From Chitinophagaceae bacterium IBVUCB2 (GTDB taxonomy: Bacteria > Bacteroidota > Bacteroidia > Chitinophagales > Chitinophagaceae), in contig NFUV01000001.1 of NCBI GenBank assembly GCA_002127295.1, positions 2,056,538 through 2,120,537 on the forward strand: 64,000 nt of DNA, written 5' to 3'. Made by a program: the position numbers and the translations under genes. Shown piece after piece: positions 17,172 through 25,159 of the stretch. Every line of letters begins with the position of its first letter. Positions within the stretch are counted from its first letter, which is position 1. The notes under the pieces were generated by a model. That model was not told the DNA's origin. It ran no database searches and worked only from the letters and a program-made list of their open reading frames with translations.

Positions 17172-18287
17172 TTATTGATTCAGCATCAATGGCATCACCA
17201 GCATCAACAACTCTTCATTATCATCCAGGTCAGTTGGTTTAATGATACCAGCTTTAGTTGGAGTAGATAATTCCATATTAATATCATCGCTGTCAGCCGC
17301 ATTCAGCATTTCAATTAAGAAACGGGCATTGAAGGCGATCATCAGGTCTTCTCCGTTGTACTGGCACTTCATTCTTTCGTTTCCTTCAAAGCTAAAGTCT
17401 ACATCTTGTGCTGCTAATTGTAATTCGCTGCCGCTAATGCTCAATGCAACCTGGTTAGTACTCTTATTACTAAATACACTTACACGACGCAGTGCACTTT
17501 GAAAATCATTTTTATTCACCGTTAAGCGATAAGGATTGTCCGCAGGAATCACCACTTTATAATCCGGGAAACGGGCATCTATCAGGCGACAACTCATTTG
17601 AGTAGTGCCATGTTTTATAAAAAGATGATTGCTGTTGTAGCTGATTGTGATCTCATCTTCGGAAGAAGGGATCGCTGTTTTTACAAGATTCAGTGGCTTG
17701 CGGGGAACGATGAATGAATCCGCTTTCGGACATTTTACATCAGTTCTTTTATAACGAACCAGGCGATGAGCATCTGTAGCCACACATTGAAAACCTTTTT
17801 TATCCAGCTCAAAGAAAACACCCGTCATGGCCGGACGCAGATCATCGTTACTGGTAGCAAACAATGTTTTGCTGATAGCCGTTACCAATGCCGAAGCTGT
17901 CATGGTAAACGAAGTAGTGTCATCAGCAGCCGGTTCTTTTGGAAAGTTGTCCGGGTTTTCGCCCATCACTTTATACTTACCATTGTCGCTGGTAATTTCC
18001 ACGCCAAAATTTTTATCTATGTTGAAGGTCAGGGGCTGATCAGCAATATTCTTTAATGAATCCATCAGGATCTTTGCCGGAATACAAACCTTACCGCTGT
18101 CTTTAGCTTCAATATCCAACTGCACCCGCATCACAGTTTCCAGGTCGGTAGCAACTACGGTCAGCTTGTTTTTTTCTACTTCAAACAAAAAATCTTCAAG
18201 GATAGGGAGCACCGTGTTAGCATTAATAACACCGGAGATATGCTGCAGTTGTTTCAGCAAAGAAGAAGAGGATGCTATGAACTTCAT
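17172..18287 (-). CDS. dnaN: DNA polymerase III sliding clamp (beta subunit)
   Basis: DnaN forms the ring clamp that tethers DNA polymerase III to DNA. Start ATG 18287 (MKFIASSSSLLKQLQHISGV) is chosen over an in-frame start at 18338, because all beta clamps begin with the MKF.. strand; the result is 371 residues, normal length. Typical blocks are VLPILEDFLFEV, AKILMDSLKNI, FVVPRKPLNL-like FIVPRKPLNL, and the C-terminal MLVMPLMLN (family usually MPMRL). dnaA and recF are not adjacent, which is common in Bacteroidota. It is monocistronic, with its own promoter and terminator. Confidence 0.96.
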   Translation of the reverse strand: MKFIASSSSLLKQLQHISGVINANTVLPILEDFLFEVEKNKLTVVATDLETVMRVQLDIEAKDSGKVCIPAKILMDSLKNIADQPLTFNIDKNFGVEITSDNGKYKVMGENPDNFPKEPAADDTTSFTMTASALVTAISKTLFATSNDDLRPAMTGVFFELDKKGFQCVATDAHRLVRYKRTDVKCPKADSFIVPRKPLNLVKTAIPSSEDEITISYNSNHLFIKHGTTQMSCRLIDARFPDYKVVIPADNPYRLTVNKNDFQSALRRVSVFSNKSTNQVALSISGSELQLAAQDVDFSFEGNERMKCQYNGEDLMIAFNARFLIEMLNAADSDDINMELSTPTKAGIIKPTDLDDNEELLMLVMPLMLNQ

Positions 18288-18305
18288 ATTAATAATTGAA
18301 TGTGG

Positions 18306-18335
18306 CGAAACTACTGATTTTTGCCATACAGCCAA
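18306..18335 (-). promoter_or_regulatory. Putative dnaN promoter
   Basis: On the minus strand TTGG (18332-18335) is followed after 18 bases by TAGTTTCG (18306-18313), close to the Bacteroidota -33 TTTG / -7 TAnnTTTG pattern. It lies about 20 bases before the dnaN ATG, giving a very short leader. Confidence 0.4.
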
Positions 18336-18566
18336 CACTTAAAACGGGCTGAAAACGGGTTAAATATTTTGTTTTCCAGCGTTCTGTTCCCTGCGCATCG
18401 TTCCTTGCGTCGCACTCTTCAAGGTTCTGTCCGCTGCTCAGCAATTACGAACACCCCGAACAAAATTGAAAAACCCGAAACTTCAGGAATCTACCGATTA
18501 CCGACTCCTTACTCTCCACTCTTCAAAGAACCTTTTTAGTATCTTGCCTATTCACAAAATCCAACT

Positions 18567-19886
18567 ATGCTCGATAAATTGTTTGGCTGGGGAAAGAAGA
18601 AAGAAGTACCGAAAGCAGGACCGGAAATACCATTTGGCCGTTACTCAGATAATAATAAGCCCCTGGCAAAAGTAAACCGCTGGACGGATGCGGATAATCT
18701 ATACAAAGAGAAAAAATATCCTGAAAGCATTGATGCTTTTTTTGAATATCTCCGGGACGATACTATACAAAACGTAGTGTATGAAAGAAATGGCGCCGAA
18801 GGCCGGTTTGAAGTATTCCAGGGTTCTAAAATTGTACGGGGCAGTATTGCTAACGGCAGAATAAATGCGGAAGTGACATTAGCTAAAATGCCACAAGCAT
18901 CCGTGCCGGTTATGCGCCGCCTGCTCGAAATGAATTTTAATTTATACTACAGCCGTTTTGCATTGGATAACGACCGGCTTTGCATGCGGTTTGATAGCGG
19001 AATAGATGCAGCAAGCCCAAGTAAACTATACTACGGACTAAAAGAGCTGGCCATTAAAGCCGACAAACAGGATGATCTGTTAGTGCAGGATTTTACCACA
19101 CTGCAAACAGCCGATAATGAGCATGTCACTATTTCTCCCGTAGAGGAAAAAGAAATAAAATATGAGTACCTGCAAAAATGGATTCAACAGGTGCTGGATA
19201 CGGCATCTGCAATGGATGCAGATAAATTTTCCGGCGGTATTGCATATATGTTGCTGGCTTTGATTTACCGGATCGATTATTTAATAACTCCCGAAGGAAA
19301 ATTATTGCATGAGCTGGAAAAAATAACCGGTATCTATTTTAAAAAAGATGAAAGGCCTGTTACCGAAAAGAACAGGGATATGATCGAAGAGTTTAAAAAA
19401 TTAAAAGAACGGCCCAAAGAAGATATTTTTAATTATCTCTTTCACTCCAAATATACATTTGCCATTGTAGCACCGCAGGCTTACAAAGCGATCAGCGATT
19501 CTATTCATGTGGCCAACCAGAATATGGTCTGGTACCGGGATAATAATTATCCTTTTATCGCATCACAGATCGCAGAGTATGGAATTTCATATTGCCAGTA
19601 CTCCTACAGTTTGCCTAAAGTAATAACCGAGTTATTTCATTTATATATGAAAATTAATTACTCGGAATATTTTACAGCTTTAGGCTACACCAACATTCCA
19701 TACGATGCAGCCCGCAATAAATTTTATTCGGAAGAAATAACAGATAGAATAAAAGAGATACAATCAAAGTGGAGAGACAAATATCCAAACATGGATTTCA
19801 AAACCCAGAACCTACGTTTTGATACATTAGTGAATTTTGATTTGACATTTACCAATGAAATAGAATTTTTAAATATGGAAAGCTAA
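18567..19886 (+). CDS. YbjN-like domain protein, 439 aa
   Basis: A cytosolic protein without signal peptide or membrane helix. Residues ~55-165 (GRFEVFQGSKIVRGSIANGR, VPVMRRLLEMNFNLYYSRFA, YYGLKELAIKADKQDDLL) resemble the YbjN/type III-chaperone-like fold. The remaining ~270 residues are helical and unrecognised. The next functional gene is a protease that also ends in a YbjN-like domain, so the two may act together; this is inference from context and shared fold. A GxxExxY cassette now lies between them, its left terminus overlapping the last base of this stop codon. The start ATG at 18567 follows TATCTTGCC, a weak -7-like element. Confidence 0.65.
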   Translation: MLDKLFGWGKKKEVPKAGPEIPFGRYSDNNKPLAKVNRWTDADNLYKEKKYPESIDAFFEYLRDDTIQNVVYERNGAEGRFEVFQGSKIVRGSIANGRINAEVTLAKMPQASVPVMRRLLEMNFNLYYSRFALDNDRLCMRFDSGIDAASPSKLYYGLKELAIKADKQDDLLVQDFTTLQTADNEHVTISPVEEKEIKYEYLQKWIQQVLDTASAMDADKFSGGIAYMLLALIYRIDYLITPEGKLLHELEKITGIYFKKDERPVTEKNRDMIEEFKKLKERPKEDIFNYLFHSKYTFAIVAPQAYKAISDSIHVANQNMVWYRDNNYPFIASQIAEYGISYCQYSYSLPKVITELFHLYMKINYSEYFTALGYTNIPYDAARNKFYSEEITDRIKEIQSKWRDKYPNMDFKTQNLRFDTLVNFDLTFTNEIEFLNMES

Positions 19887-20341
19887 CCGCTGATTGCACT
19901 GATTTAAATGAGTGGAATGATAAATGAGGCCTATAAATATTCAGACATAACTGCTAAAGTAATCGGCTGTGCAATGAAAGTGCATCAAAAAATGCGCAAT
20001 GGCTATCAAGAACTGATTTATCAGCGTTGTCTTATAATTGAATTAAATAAAGAGGGCATAGGATTTAAACAAGAAATGGAATTACCTATATTTTATGACG
20101 GAATCGAGGTCGGTAAGCGACGAGTGGACTTTTTAATAGAGAATAAAGTAGTGGTAGAAATAAAAGCCGTTACAGAACTAACAGATGCCTATTTAGCGCA
20201 GGCATTAAATTATTTAGAAGCCCTGAATCTTGAAATAGGTTTATTAATAAACTTCGGGTCAAAAAGCGTAGAGATAAAAAGGATAATTAATAACAAGTAT
20301 ACACCATCATTCAAATCAAACTAATCAAAGCAATCAGTGGT
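19886..20341 (+). mobile_element. GxxExxY cassette B with terminal inverted repeats
   Basis: The left terminus ACCGCTGATTGCACTGATTT (19886-19905) and the inverted right terminus ACCACTGATTGCTTTGATTA (20322-20341, minus strand) match at 16 of 20 bases. They match cassette A termini at 15 of 20. The left arm shares one base with the upstream stop codon. The right arm contains the GxxExxY stop codon and ends one base before the protease ATG. The unit exactly fills the gap between two genes on the same strand. Confidence 0.68.
19908..20324 (+). CDS. GxxExxY family protein, PD-(D/E)XK-like
   Basis: A 138-residue protein with the signature GYQELIY (residues 32-38) and the same nuclease-like core as cassette A at the same positions: RRVDFLIENKVVVEIK, Asp74 and Glu84-x-Lys86, then Gln98 in AQALNYLEAL. 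By eye it is only about 40% identical to the 12390-12782 protein, so the two are not a recent duplication. Alternative starts are ATG 19908 or 19917. It is bounded by the cassette inverted repeats and interrupts a YbjN-like/protease gene pair. Nuclease activity is plausible from the fold but undemonstrated. Confidence 0.87.
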   Translation: MSGMINEAYKYSDITAKVIGCAMKVHQKMRNGYQELIYQRCLIIELNKEGIGFKQEMELPIFYDGIEVGKRRVDFLIENKVVVEIKAVTELTDAYLAQALNYLEALNLEIGLLINFGSKSVEIKRIINNKYTPSFKSN

Positions 20342-20342
20342 A

Positions 20343-21446
20343 ATGGATTCACAACAAATAATAGAACAATATCAAAAAGCAATTATCCAAATTGCAACAG
20401 CCGGTGGAACCGGTACAGGATTTTATGTAAAAGAGTTTGACCTGATTGTTACCAATGACCATGTAGTAGCGGACAATGCGGAGGTAACTATTGCCGGAAA
20501 AGCTTTTGATAAAGCCTTATCGAGAGTTTGGTACACCGATAGAAAACATGACCTTGCCTTTCTACAGGCACCTAAGAATATAGAACTTCCAGAAATACGG
20601 TTAGGACGTTATGAAGAAATGAAAGACGGAGATGCCGTTGTGGCTATCGGCCATCCATATGGATTAAATTATACTGCCACCCAAGGCGTAATTTCTAAAG
20701 TAGACAGAATAAGAGAGGGCCTGAAGTTTATACAAATTGATGCAGCCATTAACCCCGGTAATAGCGGCGGACCCTTAGTAAATAATAAAGGCGAAGTGAT
20801 AGGTGTAAACTCGTTCATCATTCGGGGTGGTGATAACCTCGGTTTTGCATTGCCGGTTAGTTACCTGCGGGATGCTTTACAAATGTATTTGCCCAACCGG
20901 GGTCATGCATCTACCCGTTGTTTTAGTTGCGGCTATTTGGTTACCACAGAAAATATTGACTCCAAAAAATATTGTCCCAGCTGCGGCACCGAAGTAAAAC
21001 TGCCGGAGATACCTGAAAAAGAAGTAGAGGCCGTGGGTGCAGCCAAAAAAATTGAAGAAATTTTAAAAGAGCTTGGAAAAGATGTGCGGCTTGCAAGAGA
21101 CGGTGTAAATACCTGGAGTGTAAAGGAAGGGTCTGCAAAAATTAAAATAACATACAACGTAGAAAACTTTTTTATAGCGGGGGATGCCTATCTCTGTCAA
21201 ATGCCGGCGGATGCCACAAGAATAAAACCTCTTTACCAATTTTTGCTGCAGGAAAACTATCGCACCAATGGTCTTGTACTGAGTTGTGTAAAACAGAACA
21301 TCGTACTCAGCCGTATCATTTATGACCTGGATATGAGTAAAGAAGGTGGGGCCGAAACCTTTCGCCACCTTTTTCAGCAGGCAGACTATTACGATGATTT
21401 TTTAAAAACGGAGTATAGCTGTACCGACCGGCTTGAAGAATTGTGA
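20343..21446 (+). CDS. Cytosolic trypsin-like protease with zinc ribbon and YbjN-like tail
   Basis: A 367-residue S1C-type serine protease (start ATG 20343). The catalytic residues are His40 (TNDHVV), Asp70 (RKHDLAFL) and Ser141 (NPGNSGGPL). Unlike HtrA/DegP it has no signal peptide, no membrane anchor and no PDZ. It continues instead into a zinc ribbon (Cys193, 196, 211, 214 in CFSCGYLV and CPSCGTEV) and a C-terminal YbjN-like domain (~235-345). This predicts a cytosolic regulatory or quality-control protease. recX overlaps its stop. The sequence just before its ATG is the terminal repeat of cassette B, so its original leader may have been displaced. Confidence 0.88.
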   Translation: MDSQQIIEQYQKAIIQIATAGGTGTGFYVKEFDLIVTNDHVVADNAEVTIAGKAFDKALSRVWYTDRKHDLAFLQAPKNIELPEIRLGRYEEMKDGDAVVAIGHPYGLNYTATQGVISKVDRIREGLKFIQIDAAINPGNSGGPLVNNKGEVIGVNSFIIRGGDNLGFALPVSYLRDALQMYLPNRGHASTRCFSCGYLVTTENIDSKKYCPSCGTEVKLPEIPEKEVEAVGAAKKIEEILKELGKDVRLARDGVNTWSVKEGSAKIKITYNVENFFIAGDAYLCQMPADATRIKPLYQFLLQENYRTNGLVLSCVKQNIVLSRIIYDLDMSKEGGAETFRHLFQQADYYDDFLKTEYSCTDRLEEL

Positions 21447-21910
21447 TGTATAAAAAATACCTTACTAAAGAACAGGCGCTGCAAAAATTAAAGCATTATT
21501 GTGCGTACCAGGAACGTTGTCATAATGAGGTGAAAGAGAAATTATACAACCTCGGTGTTTGGAAAAAAGAGCATGATGAAATTATTGCCACATTGATTGA
21601 AGAAAATTACCTGAATGAAGAACGGTTTGCCATTGCCTATGCCGGCGGAAGGTTTCGCATCAAACAATGGGGCCGGGTAAAAATAAAATATGAACTAAAA
21701 CAAAAGCAGGTAAGCGAATACTGTATTAAAAAAGCATTGAAGCAAATAGAAGAAGAAGACTATTTAAAAACATTACAAAAACTGGCCAACCAAAAATATG
21801 CTTCACTTAAAAATGAACAGCACCTGCTTCGAAAAAAGAAAACGATGGATTATTTGATGGCAAAGGGTTTTGAGATGGATTTAGTGAGAGGAGTGATGGA
21901 GAAAAAATAA
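21446..21910 (+). CDS. recX: Regulatory protein RecX
   Basis: RecX modulates RecA filament growth in homologous recombination. The 154-residue product has the triple three-helix RecX pattern: ALQKLKHYCAYQERCHNEVK, EENYLNEERFAIAYAGGRFR with KQWGRVKIKYELKQK, and LRKKKTMDYLMAKGFEMDLV. The ATG at 21446 overlaps the last base of the protease TGA, indicating translational coupling. recA is not in the window. Coupling to a protease is unusual, since recX more often follows recA. Confidence 0.93.
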   Translation: MYKKYLTKEQALQKLKHYCAYQERCHNEVKEKLYNLGVWKKEHDEIIATLIEENYLNEERFAIAYAGGRFRIKQWGRVKIKYELKQKQVSEYCIKKALKQIEEEDYLKTLQKLANQKYASLKNEQHLLRKKKTMDYLMAKGFEMDLVRGVMEKK

Positions 21911-21996
21911 CGGGCAGGGCTTTGTGCAGGTGTGGCATTAGTATTCCGTCCGCCCTCAGCCGCTGCTGATTGAAAATATAAAGTTGAAATTAAGAA

Positions 21997-22587
21997 GTAG
22001 GCAGGCGTTCTCAACGTCACTCTGATTTTAAATTAAATCTATTTACGATTTGCCACTGTCCTCCGTCAATCTGTTCAATAAGTGAAACTGTGTCAAACTT
22101 TAAACTTGTCGGTAAGTTAACTGATTTTATTTCTTCGAAAGTTTCGTCAGTACAATTTGAATTTCTTGGGTGCATCAATGTGATGTGTGGTTCATGGCGG
22201 CGCACCGGCATATTTAATGCTGTCAAGATTTTTTTACGTAGCTGTTGAAATTGTTCGTTGTCACCAGATGCAGGTAATAAAACACCTTTATTATTGTCAA
22301 ACCTGGTTGCTTGTCCAAACTGAATTGTTATTGTCGATGTGTCAAGATTTTGTAAGTTATCCCGTACTTTGTCAATATTTGCAATTTCATCTTCCCTGCA
22401 AAGCGTAACATGACAGTCAATTAACTGCTGCTGTTTTGGGTTGAATTTTTCACGAATGCTTTCAATCTCACTTGCATCTTTTTTGTCGACAAAAAGAGTA
22501 AGTTGTTGCCTAATGTTTTTGTCCATTTAATAAAGTAAAATTTGTCTGTTAAATAAACGGAAGGTTGCAATACGCTTGCCTACAACG
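21997..22587 (-). repeat. Inverted-repeat-bounded accessory gene unit 3
   Basis: GTAGGCAGGCGT (21997-22008) is the inverse of ACGCTTGCCTAC (22572-22583), 11 of 12 bases. The right arm extends as CAACG to 22587, giving the minus-strand core CGTTG-TAG-GCAA. The enclosed gene is the 2H phosphoesterase at 22017-22526. This is the third unit with the YGTTG-N3-GCAR core and is less perfect on its left side. Confidence 0.5.
22017..22526 (-). CDS. 2'-5' RNA ligase-like 2H phosphoesterase
   Basis: A 169-residue cytosolic protein of the 2H phosphoesterase superfamily. Two HxT motifs are placed as expected, His39-Val-Thr41 (DCHVTL) and His114-Ile-Thr116 (EPHITLMHP), about 75 residues apart. Related enzymes act on 2'-5' or cyclic RNA phosphates; the real substrate here is unknown. 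It is a single gene in an inverted-repeat-bounded unit, convergent with recX across a ~100-base gap. It is likely accessory. Confidence 0.85.
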   Translation of the reverse strand: MDKNIRQQLTLFVDKKDASEIESIREKFNPKQQQLIDCHVTLCREDEIANIDKVRDNLQNLDTSTITIQFGQATRFDNNKGVLLPASGDNEQFQQLRKKILTALNMPVRRHEPHITLMHPRNSNCTDETFEEIKSVNLPTSLKFDTVSLIEQIDGGQWQIVNRFNLKSE

Positions 22588-22751
22588 TATGTATTAGCGA
22601 AACTACGAAGTGTTTTATTCCAAGCCATTACAAAATTGTCGACTTGATCTCCAATTGTTTTTATGCTAGTTTATGCAAGATTTTAAAAAGAAATAATGAG
22701 TTACGACAATAAACCCATTTTTCGTTTTGTATAAAGCAATATTTACAAAAC

Positions 22752-23351
22752 CTAAATTCTTAACGAGCCCCGGAATGCTCTTGCCGCATAGTAAGAATCT
22801 GCCCCGTTGTGATAGGTAAAAACAGTATCATAACGGCGATCACAAAAAATGGCACCGCCCAGCTTTCTGATAGCAGCAGGTGTTTCCACCCAACTCGAAG
22901 TTTTCAGATCGAACTTACCCAGCTTTTGTAAGTCACGGTATTGTTCTTCCGTTAAAATATCAATGCCCATATCATTGGCCATTTGTATAGCACTGTTTCC
23001 CGGCTTATTTTCTTTTCTTTTTTCTAATGCCTCATGGTCGTAACAAATACTGCGGCGTCCTTTGGGGCTCTCCGCGGCGCAGTCATAAAAAATATATTCA
23101 CCGGACTTTTTATCATAACCCACAACGTCCGGCTCTCCTTCCGTATTTTCCATTTCGTACAACGACCAAAGTTTTTTAGTATTCGACTTCAGCTTCTTTT
23201 CTACGTCGGCCCATTCAATGCCTTTATGACGGGCATTGTTCTTTTCAAAACGGGCTTTCAATGTTTGAAGCAGCTCTTCCTGCTGTTTTGATGGTAACGA
23301 CATTTTATTTGCTGTGGCCATAAACTGGTATTTTGAATTATCAAATGACAA
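22752..23351 (-). CDS. DUF4256 family protein
   Basis: A 199-residue cytosolic protein matching DUF4256 as I know it: HKGIEWADVEKKL, TGGEPDVVGYDKKSGEYIFYDC-like segment at ~75-95, SPKGRRSICYDHEALEKRK, GIDILTEEQYRDLQKLG and the terminal GADSYYAARAFRGSLRI. The function is unknown to me. The start may be ATG 23351 (MSFDNSKYQF) or 23321 (MATANKMSLP); the family usually begins close to the second. The ~200-base gap to 22526 holds part of accessory unit 3 and no other gene. Confidence 0.88.
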   Translation of the reverse strand: MSFDNSKYQFMATANKMSLPSKQQEELLQTLKARFEKNNARHKGIEWADVEKKLKSNTKKLWSLYEMENTEGEPDVVGYDKKSGEYIFYDCAAESPKGRRSICYDHEALEKRKENKPGNSAIQMANDMGIDILTEEQYRDLQKLGKFDLKTSSWVETPAAIRKLGGAIFCDRRYDTVFTYHNGADSYYAARAFRGSLRI

Positions 23352-23364
23352 GGAAAGAATAAAA

Positions 23365-24246
23365 CTAGTACGTCCTTTTCAAATCCGGGTTCGTCAGAAT
23401 AATATAATCACCCAAATTACTAAACTGCTGCCAGTCGGGATTTGCAAAACTCTTATCAGAGAAGCAACTGATATTTAAGATCTTCAATTTTTTGTTATAG
23501 GATTGAAGCTGCGCAGCGGTGCCTAATTTTTCATCGCTATGAAATTTACCTACACAATGGAAAATCTTCATGCCCTTATTCTTTTTTAAGAATGCATACA
23601 TACTGTAAGCCATTCCCGCATCCCATAAACTCTGGCTGTAATAAATATTCTTACTGGCGGATTCAGGTGCGCCTTTCATAAGGGTCAAAAACTTATCCCG
23701 GTAGCGGCCACCTAATGTATCATACGGTAATGGCGGTAAAAATTTCTTCGCTTCTTTTGATAAACTGTCTAATGATCTCATTCCCCGGCGGCTTACCATA
23801 TTTACATAGCGGCGGGGAGGGTTTGCGGCAATAACGGATAATTTATTTTGCTTGGCATATTCGATCATCGGCCGATAGTCCCTGTAATTACTCCACAACC
23901 GCACATTTGTTGAAAAACGGGGTTCATCAATTTTACCTTGCAGGTATTCATTTAGCACTAATTGATTATCGGTCTCGAACATTTCCAGGCTCAATGCAAG
24001 TTGATCAGCATACCGGGCATGTAAGGCTCGAAAGATCTTATTTTCTAAATAATGCCCGGCACTATCGTTATGTTCTTCACCAAAAAATAATACATCAGCC
24101 GTTCCCAGGTCGGCTACAATTTTATCAATAGAAATAATTTGTTGTGTACGGGTGTCGTATATTTTGTAATGCACACTCATGCTGTCTTGTGCAGTGGCCG
24201 ATAAAAGTAAAAAGCAGAAGATTAAAGCCGATAGTATTTTCATCAA
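23365..24246 (-). CDS. ChaN-family secreted protein
   Basis: A 293-residue protein of the ChaN/TraB-Tiki superfamily. Residues 1-20 are a signal peptide (LLLSATAQ). Family features are DVLFFGEEHNDSAGHYLENK (~50-70), LSLEMFETDNQ (~85) and HCVGKFHSDEKLG near the end, including GEEH and GxxH residues that align with heme- or metal-binding and catalytic positions in the superfamily. ChaN of Campylobacter binds heme; whether this one does is not known. No lipobox is seen. It is followed by DUF4256 on the same strand after 13 bases, likely one transcript. Confidence 0.85.
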   Translation of the reverse strand: MMKILSALIFCFLLLSATAQDSMSVHYKIYDTRTQQIISIDKIVADLGTADVLFFGEEHNDSAGHYLENKIFRALHARYADQLALSLEMFETDNQLVLNEYLQGKIDEPRFSTNVRLWSNYRDYRPMIEYAKQNKLSVIAANPPRRYVNMVSRRGMRSLDSLSKEAKKFLPPLPYDTLGGRYRDKFLTLMKGAPESASKNIYYSQSLWDAGMAYSMYAFLKKNKGMKIFHCVGKFHSDEKLGTAAQLQSYNKKLKILNISCFSDKSFANPDWQQFSNLGDYIILTNPDLKRTY

Positions 24247-24283
24247 TAAAATATTTTGGTGAAAGTAACTCTTGTTTTTTGTT

Positions 24284-25072
24284 TCATTTGACCGACAGTT
24301 TTATCTTTTTAAAATACTCCAAACTTTTTTTCTCTGCTTTTGTCTGTAGTTCAATAGCATCGGGGTATAGTTTCCGTCGCAACGATTTATAGATACTTAT
24401 GGAGTTGTCCAATGCTTTAATGATCGACTCCCGGTTGTATTGTGCAATTGTTATTTTCAGATTTTCCAGGTCAGAAAGGCTTAATTGTGTTTCTACTCTC
24501 CGTAATCCCCGGGCCTGTTTATTATTTTTTACTTGCAACAATGGCGAAAGAACCGTCGTCCGCAGGAAAGAAAGAAAATCAAACGCTTCCATTAATTCGC
24601 CCCGTCCAATTTTTAAACAGGCATAGTGTACCCAGGTCCAGAAGCGGTCTTCTATCCATTGATAATTGAGTTGCGGCCATTCTGCTTTGGTGGAATTTAT
24701 AATATCGCTTAGCTGGTTATTTCTTTCAAACAATACAACCGGATTTTCTACCCTCTCGTAAAACTCAGGCAGGGTAAGAAATTTAATATCAACATGGAGT
24801 AAAGGACCATCGTACAAGCAAATCAATACTCTTGGCTCGCCTACATGCTCACCGGTAAAGCCGGAAATAAAATCGCCAAAGCTTTTTGCGTAGGCAATCA
24901 TTTTGTCTTTATCACCTGCAATATTTTCCTTGCTGATAAGAATAAGATCAAGATCAGAATATTCATCCATCTCATCATTGATCCAGGAGCCGGCTGCTGC
25001 CAGGCCGATTATACTTTCATCTTTTTCAATAATCTTTACTGCTTTGTCAGCAAAATCCTTTTGAATCTTCAT
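24284..25072 (-). CDS. Nucleotidyltransferase, aminoglycoside 6-adenylyltransferase-like
   Basis: A 262-residue cytosolic protein with the pol-beta-type nucleotidyltransferase motif GSW...DEMDEYSDLDLILI (~28-46), having the G-S and D-x-D pair, then a helical C-terminal region. The ~260-aa length and LHVDIKFLTL third-acidic segment resemble AadE/AAC-like nucleotidyltransferases. Resistance cannot be inferred from sequence; many chromosomal homologs have no known substrate. It is separated from chaN-like by 37 bases on the same strand. Confidence 0.75.
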   Translation of the reverse strand: MKIQKDFADKAVKIIEKDESIIGLAAAGSWINDEMDEYSDLDLILISKENIAGDKDKMIAYAKSFGDFISGFTGEHVGEPRVLICLYDGPLLHVDIKFLTLPEFYERVENPVVLFERNNQLSDIINSTKAEWPQLNYQWIEDRFWTWVHYACLKIGRGELMEAFDFLSFLRTTVLSPLLQVKNNKQARGLRRVETQLSLSDLENLKITIAQYNRESIIKALDNSISIYKSLRRKLYPDAIELQTKAEKKSLEYFKKIKLSVK

Positions 25073-25108
25073 TACTTAAAGATAAAAATTGCTGCATGTA
25101 TAGCAATA

Positions 25109-25140
25109 AAAAAACCCTTGTTATACAACAAAGGTTCTTT
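25109..25140 (-). terminator. Terminator after the GLPGLI gene
   Basis: On the minus strand AACCTTTGTT pairs with AACAAGGGTT (25127-25136 with 25113-25122, G-T wobble tolerated) across a short loop, followed by TTTTTTTATT. It lies about 20 bases after the GLPGLI stop. Confidence 0.75.
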
Positions 25141-25159
25141 TATTGATTATAAGGAAGGT

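Noticed and set aside
413-22587. Calling the three inverted-repeat gene units integron cassettes
   Set aside because: The core resembles attC only loosely, does not fit GTTRRRY, units are dispersed and no integron integrase is in view.
24284-25072. Naming the nucleotidyltransferase an antibiotic resistance gene
   Set aside because: The fold matches, but substrate cannot be read from the sequence and the context is housekeeping.
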